Assembly (NCBI GenBank): GCA_937886715.1
Contig: CAKZZD010000045.1
Coordinates: 61,783-125,782 of the forward strand
From: an uncultured Bacteroidales bacterium
GTDB taxonomy: Bacteria; Bacteroidota; Bacteroidia; Bacteroidales; P3
DNA length: 64,000 bases
Direction: 5' to 3'
A program made the position numbers and the translations under genes. How positions within the stretch are numbered: position 1 is the stretch's first letter; every line of letters starts with the position of its first letter. The notes beneath the pieces were generated by a model that saw only the letters and a list, made by a program, of their open reading frames with translations, was not told the DNA's origin and searched no databases. Shown here piece after piece: positions 36,334 through 45,125 of this stretch.

Positions 36334-37215
36334 TCAATCGTCAAGCGAATAGCCAAAACTCTTCAGTGCCCGCTCGCTGTTGCGCCAGTCTTTGAGCACC
36401 TTGATGTGTAGACTCAGGAAACAGCGTTTTCCGGTGAATTCCTCAATGTCCTTCCTGGCTTCGATGCCAAGCTTTTTGATGGCTTTCCCCTGATGTCCGA
36501 TAATGATGGCCTTCTGCGATTCGCGTTCCACAAAGATGATGCACGAGATATTGTCGATGCCGTCGCGTTCTTCGTAACTTTCCACCGCCACCTCGCAACT
36601 GTACGGAATCTCTTTCTGATAGTACAACAGGATTTTTTCCCTCACAATCTCGCTCACGAAAAACCTCATCGAGCGGTCCGTCAATTCGTCCTTGGGGAAG
36701 TAGGCGGGATGTTCCGGCAGCAGGTCGATGATGTGGTCAAATATTTTGTCGATGTTGAACCTTTCGGTGGCCGAAGCCGGTATGACGATGGCCCGTGGGA
36801 TGGTCTCCTGCCAATAGGCAATCTTCTCACGGATGGTCTCTTGGTCTGAAAGGTCGATTTTGTTGATGATCAGCAGTATGGGGGTGTTTGAGTTGATCAC
36901 CTTGCTCAGCACTTGCTGGTTCTTGAAAGTCTCTCCGATTTCGGTCACCAGCAGGAACAAGTCGGCGTCAACAAGCGCGCTGTTGACAAAACCCATCATC
37001 TGTTCGTGCAGCTTATAGTGGGGGTTGACAATGCCCGGTGTGTCGGTGTAGATAATCTGGAAATCGTCGCCATTGACGATTCCCATAATGCGGTGGCGCG
37101 TGGTTTGCGCCTTGCTGGTGATGATGCTCAGCCGTTCGCCGACAAGGGCATTCATCAGGGTCGACTTGCCCACATTGGGGTTGCCGATAATGTTGACAAA
37201 TCCTGACTTGTGCAT
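36334..37215 (-). CDS. era: GTPase Era
   Basis: Ras-like GTPase needed for 30S subunit maturation. The 293-residue protein has G1 NIIGNPNVGKSTL, G2 region KAQTTRHRIMGI, G3 YTDTPGI, G4 INKIDL and a C-terminal KH domain (AIIIGHQGKAIKKLG) that binds the 3' end of 16S rRNA. Its start shares one base with the stop of the preceding gene (TAATG), implying coupled translation. Confidence 0.96.
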   Translation of the reverse strand: MHKSGFVNIIGNPNVGKSTLMNALVGERLSIITSKAQTTRHRIMGIVNGDDFQIIYTDTPGIVNPHYKLHEQMMGFVNSALVDADLFLLVTEIGETFKNQQVLSKVINSNTPILLIINKIDLSDQETIREKIAYWQETIPRAIVIPASATERFNIDKIFDHIIDLLPEHPAYFPKDELTDRSMRFFVSEIVREKILLYYQKEIPYSCEVAVESYEERDGIDNISCIIFVERESQKAIIIGHQGKAIKKLGIEARKDIEEFTGKRCFLSLHIKVLKDWRNSERALKSFGYSLDD

Positions 37216-37994
37216 TAGAAGTACTCTATCGTGCGGATGGTGGTGTAGGTAGGTATCTTGCGGTCGCCTAGCAGATCATATTCAACACATTTGATCCAGT
37301 TGCCGTGCGAGTCGTATTCGCGCTCGTACAGTGTGATGAACATCTCCGGCTCCTCTTCGGTATAGTCATAGAGGGTATAGCTTGTCGGTTCTCCCTGTTC
37401 ATCGTATTCCCATCGTTTCTCCTGCACCTTGGTCTTCGACCTGTCGTAGATGACGGCCTTGTTGATCGTGCCGTCGGGATTGAAGGTGTACACCTCGCGC
37501 TTGAACACATCGTTCACATGGTCGTTGTAGCTGCGCTGGCTGATGCGTCCCAAGGCGTCGTGTTTGAGCAGCAGGCGACTCTCTATCTGGCGTTCTTCGT
37601 CCTCCACATAGGTTTCGGTCAACACCAGGTCACTGTTGTAGATGTAGTATGTCCTGCCCACCACGCGGTCGTGGTTGTCGACAATGTGCTCCAAGGTGGT
37701 CAGCCCGAATCCGTCGTGTTTGTAGCGGGTGCGGAATATCACCTCTTCGGCAACAGACAGGTACACCATCTGACGGCGCTGGCCTCGGTCGTTGTATTCT
37801 GTGATCAGATGTTCCAATCTGTCACCATTCTCCAGATTGTCGTTCAGGTCATAGTGTGTCTCGTACATCATCGCATCTATGCGTTTCACCGTGCCGTGCA
37901 GTCCGTCGTCCTGCAGGTCGTGTCCCGTTTGTGCACCGGCGCTCAAGGCGCTGGCTATGAAGATTAGGGCGATGAGTGTTCTTGCTGTTTTCAT
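37215..37994 (-). CDS. Secreted protein with YD/RHS-like strand repeats
   Basis: 259-residue protein with a signal peptide (MKTARTLIALIFIASALSAGAQ). The mature part is a run of beta-strand units with Y..D or N..G turns (YNDRGQRRQMVY, YKHDGFGLTTLEH, YNPDG-like FNPDGTINKAVIY, YDEQGEPTSYTLYDY, YDSHGNWIKCVEY). This resembles RHS/MORN-type repeats found in Bacteroidales exported proteins of unknown function. There is no enzymatic motif and no T9SS signal. It overlaps the era start by one base, an odd operon partner. Confidence 0.75.
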   Translation of the reverse strand: MKTARTLIALIFIASALSAGAQTGHDLQDDGLHGTVKRIDAMMYETHYDLNDNLENGDRLEHLITEYNDRGQRRQMVYLSVAEEVIFRTRYKHDGFGLTTLEHIVDNHDRVVGRTYYIYNSDLVLTETYVEDEERQIESRLLLKHDALGRISQRSYNDHVNDVFKREVYTFNPDGTINKAVIYDRSKTKVQEKRWEYDEQGEPTSYTLYDYTEEEPEMFITLYEREYDSHGNWIKCVEYDLLGDRKIPTYTTIRTIEYF

Positions 37995-38081
37995 GGTTTA
38001 GACAGGTCTGTTTTTATTATTTAGTTAACGCTCCCCTCTATTTATTATTGTGTCGGCCGAAAAAAATATATTGTATCGCCG

Positions 38082-39758
38082 TCAATGCTGTAGCATAAAC
38101 CGTTTGCGGGTCAGATTGTTGCATCCGTCATACACGTCCACTTGCAATTCGTTTCTGCCTGCTTTCAGTTGTCCCCCGACGTGGATGCTGAGGGTGTTGC
38201 TTTTCCCGTCGTATTCTCCAAGTATCCACGTCCCGTTCAAGTAGCAATGGTATGTCTCAATGCCCGAAAGGTTGTCCTGTATCTTCACTTTCAGCACTTT
38301 CGTCTTCAATGGGCTCTGTTCCTTGAAATTGATGGCCCCTACCGTTGGAGGTTCTGTGTCGGCCATCAGCGCGAATGTGCCGAAGTCCTTCACCTCCGCT
38401 GTGTACCATCCGTCGGCATAGGTGGTCTTGTATGCAATGTTGCGGCTTCCGTCGATGCGGACTATCGTCACTTTGTCGGATGTGACGTTGATGTTCGACG
38501 ACTCGCGGACCGACAGCTTGTAGCTCTTGTGCGGCGGTATCTGGTGCCGGACGGGCATGATCGTATATGCCGGCGACAAACATCCCGCGGCAGTCGTGGT
38601 CTGGTAGGCTATCTCGTCATTGTCGTACAGCGTCTTGGCCTCCATGTCCACGCGCAGCGTGTTGCCCACATGGCGGTAGGCTTTGCTGTAGATCACCTCT
38701 TCGCCGTGAATCACGTCGCTCCGCATCGGCAAGTTGGCCGGCGGCACGCTCCTCACGTAAAATGTCCGTTCCGTCATGTTGCCTTTCAGGTCGTACACCT
38801 TCACCGTGACGCTGTGCTTCGACCCCACGTCAAACTCCAAATGGCCATTGTTTTTTCTCAGCGGAACCCATTGTCCTTCAATGCCCTGCAATCCTCGCGT
38901 CAGCAGGTAGGCTTCGCGTGTATTGCCGTAATGTTTCCAGTCGATCAGCGCGTTCGCCACCCGTGTCGAGTCGTTCTTGAAGGCCTCTGTGGTGTATTTG
39001 AAAAACGGGTGTCCGTCGACGGAAATCTCCATGTGGTCGTAACCGTTCTTTTTGGTCGACCCTTCTGCGGCATCAGTGGCATATACACCCAGGTAGCACG
39101 AACCTCCCACCAGCACCGTGTCGCCGGCCAGCATGACGGGCTCGCGGCTTCCGTTGACGGTCGACACGGCATCCGAAGGATAGATGCGTATCCCCCTGAT
39201 TGTGGGCGCTATGCCGTCGCGGTAAGGAAGGCCGAACAGCAGCGGGTTGATGAGCTTGCCGCTCTCGGGATGGCGTATCTCGAAGTGCAGGTGTGGGCCG
39301 GCACTGCCGCCAGTGTTGCCCGAGTGCGCCACCAGCTGCCCTTGGCGCACCGGTATGAGGCCTTCGGGCACATCCTCGGTGAAAGCGTACGCGTGCAGGT
39401 CGTATTGCCGCTCTTTCACCCATGTGCCGATGGCACCGGCGAAATCATTCAGGTGCATATACACGCTGGTGTATCCGTTGTCATGTTTGATGAACAGCAC
39501 TTTTCCGCCGCCCCACGGCGAAATGCTGATGCGCGACACATATCCGTCGGCCACGGCGTACACCGGTACCCCGATCACGCCGCCCACCCTCATGTCGAGC
39601 CCTCCGTGGAAATGGTTGGCCCGGAATTCGGCAAAGGTGGCCGAAAGCGCCACATCCGTCTTCATCGGCAACGTGAAGCAGTTCTGAGGCAGCGACTGTG
39701 CAGTGGCGCTCGCCGCGCACCATATCGCCAGGATCATGCTGATTGTTCTCTTATTCAT
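38082..39758 (-). CDS. Secreted M23-family metallopeptidase
   Basis: 558-residue exported peptidase, signal MNKRTISMILAIWCAASATAQ. The LytM-type zinc site lies in the N-terminal third: FHGGLDMRVG near residue 50-60 (His and Asp) and PHLHFEIRH near 155. The C-terminal two thirds are beta-rich and contain Ig-like segments. M23 enzymes cut peptidoglycan cross-bridges; several in Bacteroidota are envelope-remodelling endopeptidases. Its start overlaps the fucosidase stop by eight bases, so the two are translated from one message. The 87-base gap to the next downstream gene (37995-38081) shows nothing clear. Confidence 0.92.
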   Translation of the reverse strand: MNKRTISMILAIWCAASATAQSLPQNCFTLPMKTDVALSATFAEFRANHFHGGLDMRVGGVIGVPVYAVADGYVSRISISPWGGGKVLFIKHDNGYTSVYMHLNDFAGAIGTWVKERQYDLHAYAFTEDVPEGLIPVRQGQLVAHSGNTGGSAGPHLHFEIRHPESGKLINPLLFGLPYRDGIAPTIRGIRIYPSDAVSTVNGSREPVMLAGDTVLVGGSCYLGVYATDAAEGSTKKNGYDHMEISVDGHPFFKYTTEAFKNDSTRVANALIDWKHYGNTREAYLLTRGLQGIEGQWVPLRKNNGHLEFDVGSKHSVTVKVYDLKGNMTERTFYVRSVPPANLPMRSDVIHGEEVIYSKAYRHVGNTLRVDMEAKTLYDNDEIAYQTTTAAGCLSPAYTIMPVRHQIPPHKSYKLSVRESSNINVTSDKVTIVRIDGSRNIAYKTTYADGWYTAEVKDFGTFALMADTEPPTVGAINFKEQSPLKTKVLKVKIQDNLSGIETYHCYLNGTWILGEYDGKSNTLSIHVGGQLKAGRNELQVDVYDGCNNLTRKRFMLQH

Positions 39759-41172
39759 GGCTGTTGTAGATTGAAAGTCGGTTCAATATTGGGGTGGCCA
39801 GCGCGGAGTCGACACTCAGCCGCAGCGCGTCGGCCTCAACGCTCTCCGTGCGCACTATCCGTTTGTAGCCTATCGTGGTTCCTTCTGCCAGCATGTGCCA
39901 CTGCCCGTCCTGGCCGCGGTAGTCGAGGTGAAAGCCCGACACCCTTTGTCCCAGCGGGATGTACTCCTGCAGCACCACCATGTCGAAACGCACCGCCTGC
40001 GGCCATTCCACGACGGCTTCTGCCGTGGAGGCATCGTCGTCCTGCGCCCAGTAGCTGTGGTAGCTGCTGTCGGTCAGGTTCTTGGCTGCGTACACATCGC
40101 CCTTTCGGTGCTTGCCTTTGACGATGGCGCCCTTGGCCAGGTCGTGTGCGAACACCCGTTCACGCTCGGCGCGGAATTCCACCAGCCGCAGCGAGTCTTC
40201 GGCGGCAATCCGGCCCCGACGGTCGATAGGCACATTCAGCATCATCAGGGCATTGCGCCCCACCGAGTTGTAGTAGATTTCCATCAGCTCGTCCACGCTC
40301 TTCGGCTGTTCGTTTTCGTGGTAAAACCATCCCGGCCGTATCGACACATCCGCCTCGGCAGGCACCCATGCCGCGCCGTGTGCTTCGCCCTGTGTCAACT
40401 TATCCAGCGCCGGGGCGCCTGCACCCGGTGTGTGGCCGGCCACATTCAGGGTGGACCAGCATGTCTCGCCGGCACGGCCTTCCTCGTTGCCCACCCAGCG
40501 GCATCCGGGTCCCACATCGCTGAACACCACGGCATGCGGCTGCGACTCTTTGACGGTCCGGTTGAACAGCTCCCAGTCGTACGTCTGTTTCCTCCCGTCA
40601 GGACCCTCGCCGTTGGCCCCGTCGAACCATTGCTCATACACACTCCCATATCCGCTCAGCACCTCGCGCAGGGTGTTCACAAACACTTCATTGTACGAAT
40701 CGGTGCCATACGACGGGTCGTGCCGGTCCCACGGCGACAGGTAGAATCCCTTCTTGATCCTGCCCTCGCAGGCATCGCTGAATTCGCGCAGCACATCCCC
40801 CTTGCCGTCCCGCCACGGGCTCTGGGCCACAGTGTGGCGGCTGAACAGGCTGGGCCACAGGCAGAAACCGTCGTGGTGCTTGGCCGTCAGCACGATACCC
40901 TTCAGGCCTCCCGCCAACGCCACATCCACCCATTGGCGGCAGTCCAGGTCGGTCGGCATGAACACACTCTCGCTCTCGGCCCCGTCGCCCCATTCCACAT
41001 CGGTGAAGGTGTTGGGCCCGAAATGGCACATCATGTTGGTTTCCATCTGCATCCAGGCAAGCTGGTCGGCCGTGGGCACGGCACCATAGGGCTCCGGCTC
41101 CGGCGCTTCTCCGCCGCATCCGGCAAGCATCACCACGGTTGCCAGGCCGACAAACAAGGCTTCTTTCTTCAT
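39751..41172 (-). CDS. GH29-type alpha-L-fucosidase lipoprotein
   Basis: 473-residue lipoprotein, signal MKKEALFVGLATVVMLAGC. The catalytic TIM barrel matches family GH29: MMCHFGPNTFTDVEWGD, GLKGIVLTAKHHDGFCLWPS, FYLSPWDRH and the nucleophile Asp in YEQWFDGANGEG. The C-terminal ~150 residues form a beta-sandwich (probable discoidin-like carbohydrate-binding module). It removes terminal L-fucose, probably from host glycans, if this is a gut organism. An alternative ATG at 41181 adds three residues. It lacks SusC/SusD neighbours, so it is not within an obvious polysaccharide utilisation locus. Confidence 0.9.
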   Translation of the reverse strand: MKKEALFVGLATVVMLAGCGGEAPEPEPYGAVPTADQLAWMQMETNMMCHFGPNTFTDVEWGDGAESESVFMPTDLDCRQWVDVALAGGLKGIVLTAKHHDGFCLWPSLFSRHTVAQSPWRDGKGDVLREFSDACEGRIKKGFYLSPWDRHDPSYGTDSYNEVFVNTLREVLSGYGSVYEQWFDGANGEGPDGRKQTYDWELFNRTVKESQPHAVVFSDVGPGCRWVGNEEGRAGETCWSTLNVAGHTPGAGAPALDKLTQGEAHGAAWVPAEADVSIRPGWFYHENEQPKSVDELMEIYYNSVGRNALMMLNVPIDRRGRIAAEDSLRLVEFRAERERVFAHDLAKGAIVKGKHRKGDVYAAKNLTDSSYHSYWAQDDDASTAEAVVEWPQAVRFDMVVLQEYIPLGQRVSGFHLDYRGQDGQWHMLAEGTTIGYKRIVRTESVEADALRLSVDSALATPILNRLSIYNSHE

Positions 41173-41193
41173 CGTAAACATTTTTTTGCAGTT

Positions 41194-41261
41194 CAAAATC
41201 CAAAATTCAAGCATACGAATCTTGTCCCAAAATCCAAAATGCAAATATACGAATTATGTCC
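41194..41261. repeat. 34-base tandem duplication covering the fucosidase promoter
   Basis: 41194-41227 and 41228-41261 are two adjacent 34-base copies that agree at 29 positions. Each starts CAAAATCCAAAAT and ends TGTCC. In the upstream copy the minus strand reads TATATTTG (a perfect -7 element); the downstream copy reads TATGCTTG at the same place (degenerate). Confidence 0.85.
41242..41249 (-). promoter_or_regulatory. -7 element for the fucosidase/M23 message
   Basis: TATATTTG on the minus strand (complement of 41242-41249) fits TAnnTTTG. Transcription would start near 41235 and leave a leader of about 60 bases containing the second copy of the 34-base duplication. Confidence 0.55.
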
Positions 41262-41378
41262 CGAATGGCACAAAATAGTTTTCCACAATCGCATCTTTTC
41301 CTGCTCGACGCAGCCTGTTTTCCCGCCCCTCCGGACGCCTTTTTTCCATCCCCGTAATCCACTCTCCCTCAATACCTT

Positions 41379-41447
41379 CTCCATACCAACTCCTACCCAA
41401 CTCCTTCCATGGTAGGAGTTGGGTAGGAGTTGGTATGGAGTTGATAT
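41379..41447. repeat. Perfect 26-base inverted repeat built of 11-base units (copy 2)
   Basis: 41379-41404 and 41415-41440 are exact reverse complements around a 10-base loop that itself contains CCATGG. The right arm reads as 11-base units GGAGTTGGGTA, GGAGTTGGTAT and GGAGTTGATAT (41415-41447). It shares its left flank and unit with the element at 16.4 kb. It lies between the divergent fucosidase and BspA-like promoters. No gene is seen in 41262-41574. Confidence 0.9.
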
Positions 41448-41574
41448 GTGGAAGTCAGGTAGTTAGCGGATTGTTGGAGCGTCGGATCACTATGCTGGAT
41501 GGATGGACGGAGTATTCACATTCGACTGTTGAAATGTCTTTTTGCGAGAGGGGAATCGGGTGAGGGAAAATGCG

Positions 41575-41582
41575 TAATTTTG
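41575..41582 (+). promoter_or_regulatory. -7 element of the BspA-like gene
   Basis: TAATTTTG followed by CATCG matches TAnnTTTG and predicts a transcript start roughly 15 bases before the GTG start codon at 41604. No clear -33 TTTG is present. Confidence 0.5.
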
Positions 41583-41603
41583 CATCGTAAAAATGTGGCA
41601 TTT

Positions 41604-42242
41604 GTGAAACGTTCGCTTTTGGCTATTGCACTTGTCCTATGGATGTTACCGACGGTGTCGGCGCAATGTGGTTTTGTGTCGGCCACGGCGGAGGGCGTGT
41701 CGTTGTGCTATCGTGTCAATGCCGATGGTGTGACGGCTACGCTGACGCACCCCGAAAGGGATTGGCCTTATTATGGGGCAGGCAAGCCGAAGGGAGGCAT
41801 TGCGGTGCCGGCCACGGTGACGCATTCCGGCAAGGAGTATCGTGTGGCGGCTATTGACAGTTACGCCTTCTACGGATGCGATTCGATCACCTCGATATGT
41901 CTGCCCGATGGGGTTGTCCGCATCGGCACGCAAGCCTTCAACGGGTGCCGCAACATGAAATCGATCGCCATGGGCCGAGAGCTGAAGGCAATAGGTGAGG
42001 GGGCATTTGCCTATTGCGCCGCGATGGATTCGTTGGTGCTGCCCGCTACGGTTGATTCCGTCGGAATGCTGGCGTTTTCGATGTGCACCGGTCTGCGGCA
42101 TGTGGAGATGAGCGAGGGACAGCGCCGGCGGTGCGGTTCGACGGTGTTCCATGGGTGCGAACTACTTGGAGAAAGGATGGAGGGGAGCAGTAGGGGAGAG
42201 GGTGAATTTTTGAAAAAAATGGATGCCAAAACCGGATTTTGA
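41604..42242 (+). CDS. Secreted BspA-like leucine-rich-repeat protein
   Basis: 212-residue exported protein with signal MKRSLLAIALVLWMLPTVSAQ. No ATG lies in this frame near the start; GTG at 41604 gives the signal peptide directly. A short N-terminal domain (CGFVSATAEGVSLCYRV) is followed by LRR_5/BspA repeats of about 23 residues: YAFYGCDSITSICLPDGVVRIG, QAFNGCRNMKSIAMGRELKAIG, GAFAYCAAMDSLVLPATVDSVG, LAFSMCTGLRHVEM. Such proteins usually bind host or bacterial surface ligands. There is no T9SS C-terminal domain, and the tail (SSRGEGEFLKKMDAKTGF) looks degenerate, suggesting truncation. Confidence 0.83.
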   Translation: MKRSLLAIALVLWMLPTVSAQCGFVSATAEGVSLCYRVNADGVTATLTHPERDWPYYGAGKPKGGIAVPATVTHSGKEYRVAAIDSYAFYGCDSITSICLPDGVVRIGTQAFNGCRNMKSIAMGRELKAIGEGAFAYCAAMDSLVLPATVDSVGMLAFSMCTGLRHVEMSEGQRRRCGSTVFHGCELLGERMEGSSRGEGEFLKKMDAKTGF

Positions 42243-42339
42243 AGCAACGCGGCAGGATTTGGCTGAAAAAAAATTGTTTGATTTTATGAATGTTGCAAAA
42301 TATTTTTGACGAAACCGCGTTTGTATCAAAGAAAAATCG

Positions 42340-42347
42340 TAATATTG
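42340..42347 (+). promoter_or_regulatory. Possible -7 element of porP
   Basis: TAATATTG is one base off TAnnTTTG. TTTG at 42320-42323 lies 16 bases upstream, a shorter spacing than usual. It is the best candidate promoter in the 128-base gap before porP. Confidence 0.4.
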
Positions 42348-42370
42348 CGTTTTGAATATAGGCCTATAAT

Positions 42371-43384
42371 ATGATTCAAAGAAAGTTGAAAACCCTACTA
42401 AGAGGTACGCTGTTTGGAGCTGCTGTGCTGATGGCGTTCAGCGTGGGAGCGCAGGATGTGCCGTTTTCACAGTTCTATGCAAATCCGCTGTATTTGAACC
42501 CTGGTTTTGCCGGTTCGGCCGTGGCTCCGCGCGTGTCGATGAGCTATCGTGCCCAGTGGCCGGGACTGGTCAGTGCATATACCACGGTGTCGGCTTCGTA
42601 CGACCAGTATTTTGATGATCTGCATGGCGGTCTTGGCGTGATTCTCTTGACCGACCGTGTGGGTGACCATGGTGCTTTGTCGACCAGCCATCTGGGCCTT
42701 ATGTATGCGTTCCGCTTCCAGTTGGCCCGTGACCTCTTTGTCAGCGCAGGACTGCAGGCATCGCTTGTCAACAATCATCTGCGTTGGGACGAGTATCTGC
42801 GTTTTCCGGAGCAGATTGACCGCGAGTTGGGTTTTTCCTTTACGACGATGCCGGCTCCTCCTGAGAAGCTGTCGCGTTGGAGCCTTGATTTCAATGCCGG
42901 TGTGTTGATGTCGGGATCCAAGTGGTATGCCGGACTTGCGGCTTCGCATCTGACGCAGCCCAACCAGGCATTTTATTCTGAGGACCGAGTGCCCATCAAA
43001 CTGACTGTGCACGGGGGTGGACTGATCAATGTGGCTGAAGAGAGCCGCCGCCAGTCGTCGCTTGGCCTTGGCGCCCCGATCATCAATCCCAATCTGATCT
43101 ATCAGTATCAAGGTGGCGGCCATACTTTCAATTATGGCGTCAATCTTGACTGGCAGCCGTTTGTGGTGGGCGTGTGGTTCCGCCACAGCACTGTCAATGT
43201 GGATGCTTTCATCTTCATGGCCGGTGTGCAGTACGACTATTTCAAGATCGGCTACAGCTATGATGTCACGGTGTCGAAGATTGCGAACAGCACAGCTGGT
43301 ACGCATGAGATTTCGCTTGGACTGCTGATGCCTGTGCCCGAACACAAGAAGAAGGTGAAGGCCATACGCTGTCCGTCGTTCTGA
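42371..43384 (+). CDS. PorP/SprF-family type IX secretion outer-membrane protein
   Basis: 337-residue outer-membrane beta-barrel protein with a signal peptide ending VGAQ. The mature start DVPFSQFYANPLYLNPGFAGS followed by YRAQWPGL and YTTVSASYDQYF is the hallmark of PorP/SprF proteins. These serve either as core T9SS partners or as dedicated partners of CTD-type substrates. The next gene is gldJ, with a 68-base gap. The porK-porL-porM-porN genes that follow porP in Porphyromonas are absent here. Confidence 0.92.
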   Translation: MIQRKLKTLLRGTLFGAAVLMAFSVGAQDVPFSQFYANPLYLNPGFAGSAVAPRVSMSYRAQWPGLVSAYTTVSASYDQYFDDLHGGLGVILLTDRVGDHGALSTSHLGLMYAFRFQLARDLFVSAGLQASLVNNHLRWDEYLRFPEQIDRELGFSFTTMPAPPEKLSRWSLDFNAGVLMSGSKWYAGLAASHLTQPNQAFYSEDRVPIKLTVHGGGLINVAEESRRQSSLGLGAPIINPNLIYQYQGGGHTFNYGVNLDWQPFVVGVWFRHSTVNVDAFIFMAGVQYDYFKIGYSYDVTVSKIANSTAGTHEISLGLLMPVPEHKKKVKAIRCPSF

Positions 43385-43452
43385 TGAAAGGGTGAAACAA
43401 AAAAGGAATTGTTACGTTAATAATAGAATAATACATTAAAATAGAAAAATCT

Positions 43453-45036
43453 ATGAAAATAGTCAGATTTTCATGCTTGATTTTGGCATCGATGCTGATG
43501 CTGACTTCGTGCTGGAACAAGAGCAGCAAGTCGGCAACCACGGGTTGGAACCTGAACGATCCGACATGGGGCGGATATGATGTGTCCGACCGTACGCAGC
43601 AGGGCACTGCTCCCGGACTTGTCTTCATTGAGGGCGGTTCGTTTGTGATGGGGCATATTTCGGAAGATGCCCGCTACAAGTGGGACAATGTGGCGCATAC
43701 AGTCACGGTGTCGTCGTTCTATATGGACGAGACGGAAGTGAGCAACGAGTCGTATGGCGAGTTTGTGTATTGGATGCAGCGCGCCTATGGCGAAGAGTAT
43801 CCCGAGAAGGTGCGTGCCATCTATCCCGACACCAATGCATGGCGCGACAAGCTGGCATGGCGTGAGGGTTTTGTGGACTATTATTTCCAGAGCCCGAGCT
43901 ACAAGGACTATCCCGTGGTGGGTGTGACCTGGGAGCAGGCTCAGGCTTTCTGCACATGGCGCACCGACCGTGTGAACGAAAAGGTGCTTATTGATATGGG
44001 TATCATCATGCTCGACCAGGAGAATATCGGTACGGGTGCATTCCAGACCGATGTGTATCTGGCAGGCCGTTATGAAGGCGAGACCAAGAAGGGTATTCCC
44101 GACTTGAATCCTACCAATGGCGGCGAGGAGCGCAATGTGCGCCAGGCTGACGGTATCCTCTATCCGTACTATCGTCTGCCAACCGAGGCTGAGTGGGAGT
44201 TTGCCGCTCTGGGTATGATCGGCAACACCTACGACGAGCGTGTGGTGGAGCATAAGACTTATCCGTGGGCCGGTCAGAGCCTGCGTTCGGCCAACAAGAA
44301 ATATTACGGTCAGTTCCTTGCCAACTTCAAGCGCACCCGCGGCGACGCTATGGGTGTGGCCGGCAACCTGAACGACGGTTGGGACTATACTTGCCCGGTG
44401 AAATGGTATTTCCCGAACGATTACGGTCTGTACAATATGGCCGGCAATGTGAGCGAGTGGTGCATGGATGTGTACCGTAAGATTGTCAACCCTGTGGGTG
44501 CTGATGATCTGGATCCTTTCCGTGGCAATATCTACCGCACTTATGAGGTGGACGAGGACGGTGAGGTGATGATTGGCGAGGATGGACTGATTGTCCGTAA
44601 GGATGTTGAGTTCGACGCCAACCGCCGCAACTATCGTCAGGCCAACAACGTGAACTACCTCGATGGTGACCGTGCTTCGAATCTGGGTACCGACGGATGG
44701 CGCGCTGCTGATGAGGAGGAAGGCGAAGATGGCGAGTATGAGTATGAAGAGGAAAGCTATGAGGAAGATGAGGAGGAGGAAGAGAGCGAGCTGTCGCAGA
44801 TGTCGGTTGACGACACTTGGACCAACAATATGTATCGCCGCGCCTCTGACAACCAGAAGGAGAACCCCACGGTGTCGCTGGTCAACAACAAGGTGCGCGT
44901 GGTGAAGGGTGGCAGCTGGAAGGATCGTGCCTACTATCTGCAGGCCAGCACCCGCCGCTATTACGATCAGGACAAGTCGACTTCCTGGATTGGCTTCCGT
45001 TGCGCAATGGACCGTCTCGGTTCGCGTACGAAATAA
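43453..45036 (+). CDS. gldJ: GldJ-like lipoprotein (SUMF1 fold)
   Basis: 527-residue lipoprotein, signal MKIVRFSCLILASMLMLTSC. The sequence TGWNLNDPTWGGYDV, PGLVFIEGGSFVMG, FYMDETEVSNESYGEFVYW, YPVVGVTWEQAQAFCTWRTD, RLPTEAEWEFAALG and NDYGLYNMAGNVSEWCMDVYR follows GldJ of Flavobacterium more closely than PorK/GldK, which share the fold. GldJ is required for gliding and T9SS function and stabilises GldK in gliders. A strongly acidic insertion lies near residues 418-446 (EEGEDGEYEYEEESYEEDEE and following), just before the final conserved WKDRAYYLQASTRRYYDQD. It is followed by a 15-base-pair hairpin terminator. Confidence 0.88.
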   Translation: MKIVRFSCLILASMLMLTSCWNKSSKSATTGWNLNDPTWGGYDVSDRTQQGTAPGLVFIEGGSFVMGHISEDARYKWDNVAHTVTVSSFYMDETEVSNESYGEFVYWMQRAYGEEYPEKVRAIYPDTNAWRDKLAWREGFVDYYFQSPSYKDYPVVGVTWEQAQAFCTWRTDRVNEKVLIDMGIIMLDQENIGTGAFQTDVYLAGRYEGETKKGIPDLNPTNGGEERNVRQADGILYPYYRLPTEAEWEFAALGMIGNTYDERVVEHKTYPWAGQSLRSANKKYYGQFLANFKRTRGDAMGVAGNLNDGWDYTCPVKWYFPNDYGLYNMAGNVSEWCMDVYRKIVNPVGADDLDPFRGNIYRTYEVDEDGEVMIGEDGLIVRKDVEFDANRRNYRQANNVNYLDGDRASNLGTDGWRAADEEEGEDGEYEYEEESYEEDEEEEESELSQMSVDDTWTNNMYRRASDNQKENPTVSLVNNKVRVVKGGSWKDRAYYLQASTRRYYDQDKSTSWIGFRCAMDRLGSRTK

Positions 45037-45058
45037 AATGACAATGTAACAAGTCGGT

Positions 45059-45116
45059 AAGCGACTTCTAAAATCACCGCTTCAGGGCTGTCCTTTTAGA
45101 AGTCGCTTGCTATTTT
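45059..45116 (+). terminator. Terminator after gldJ
   Basis: 45059-45073 and 45094-45108 are exact 15-base reverse complements (arms beginning AAGCGACTTC) around a 20-base loop, followed by GCTATTTTT. The T-tract overlaps a TATTTTTG sequence at 45111-45118 that has the form of a -7 promoter element for the next gene. Confidence 0.8.
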
Positions 45117-45125
45117 TGCCGCGGT

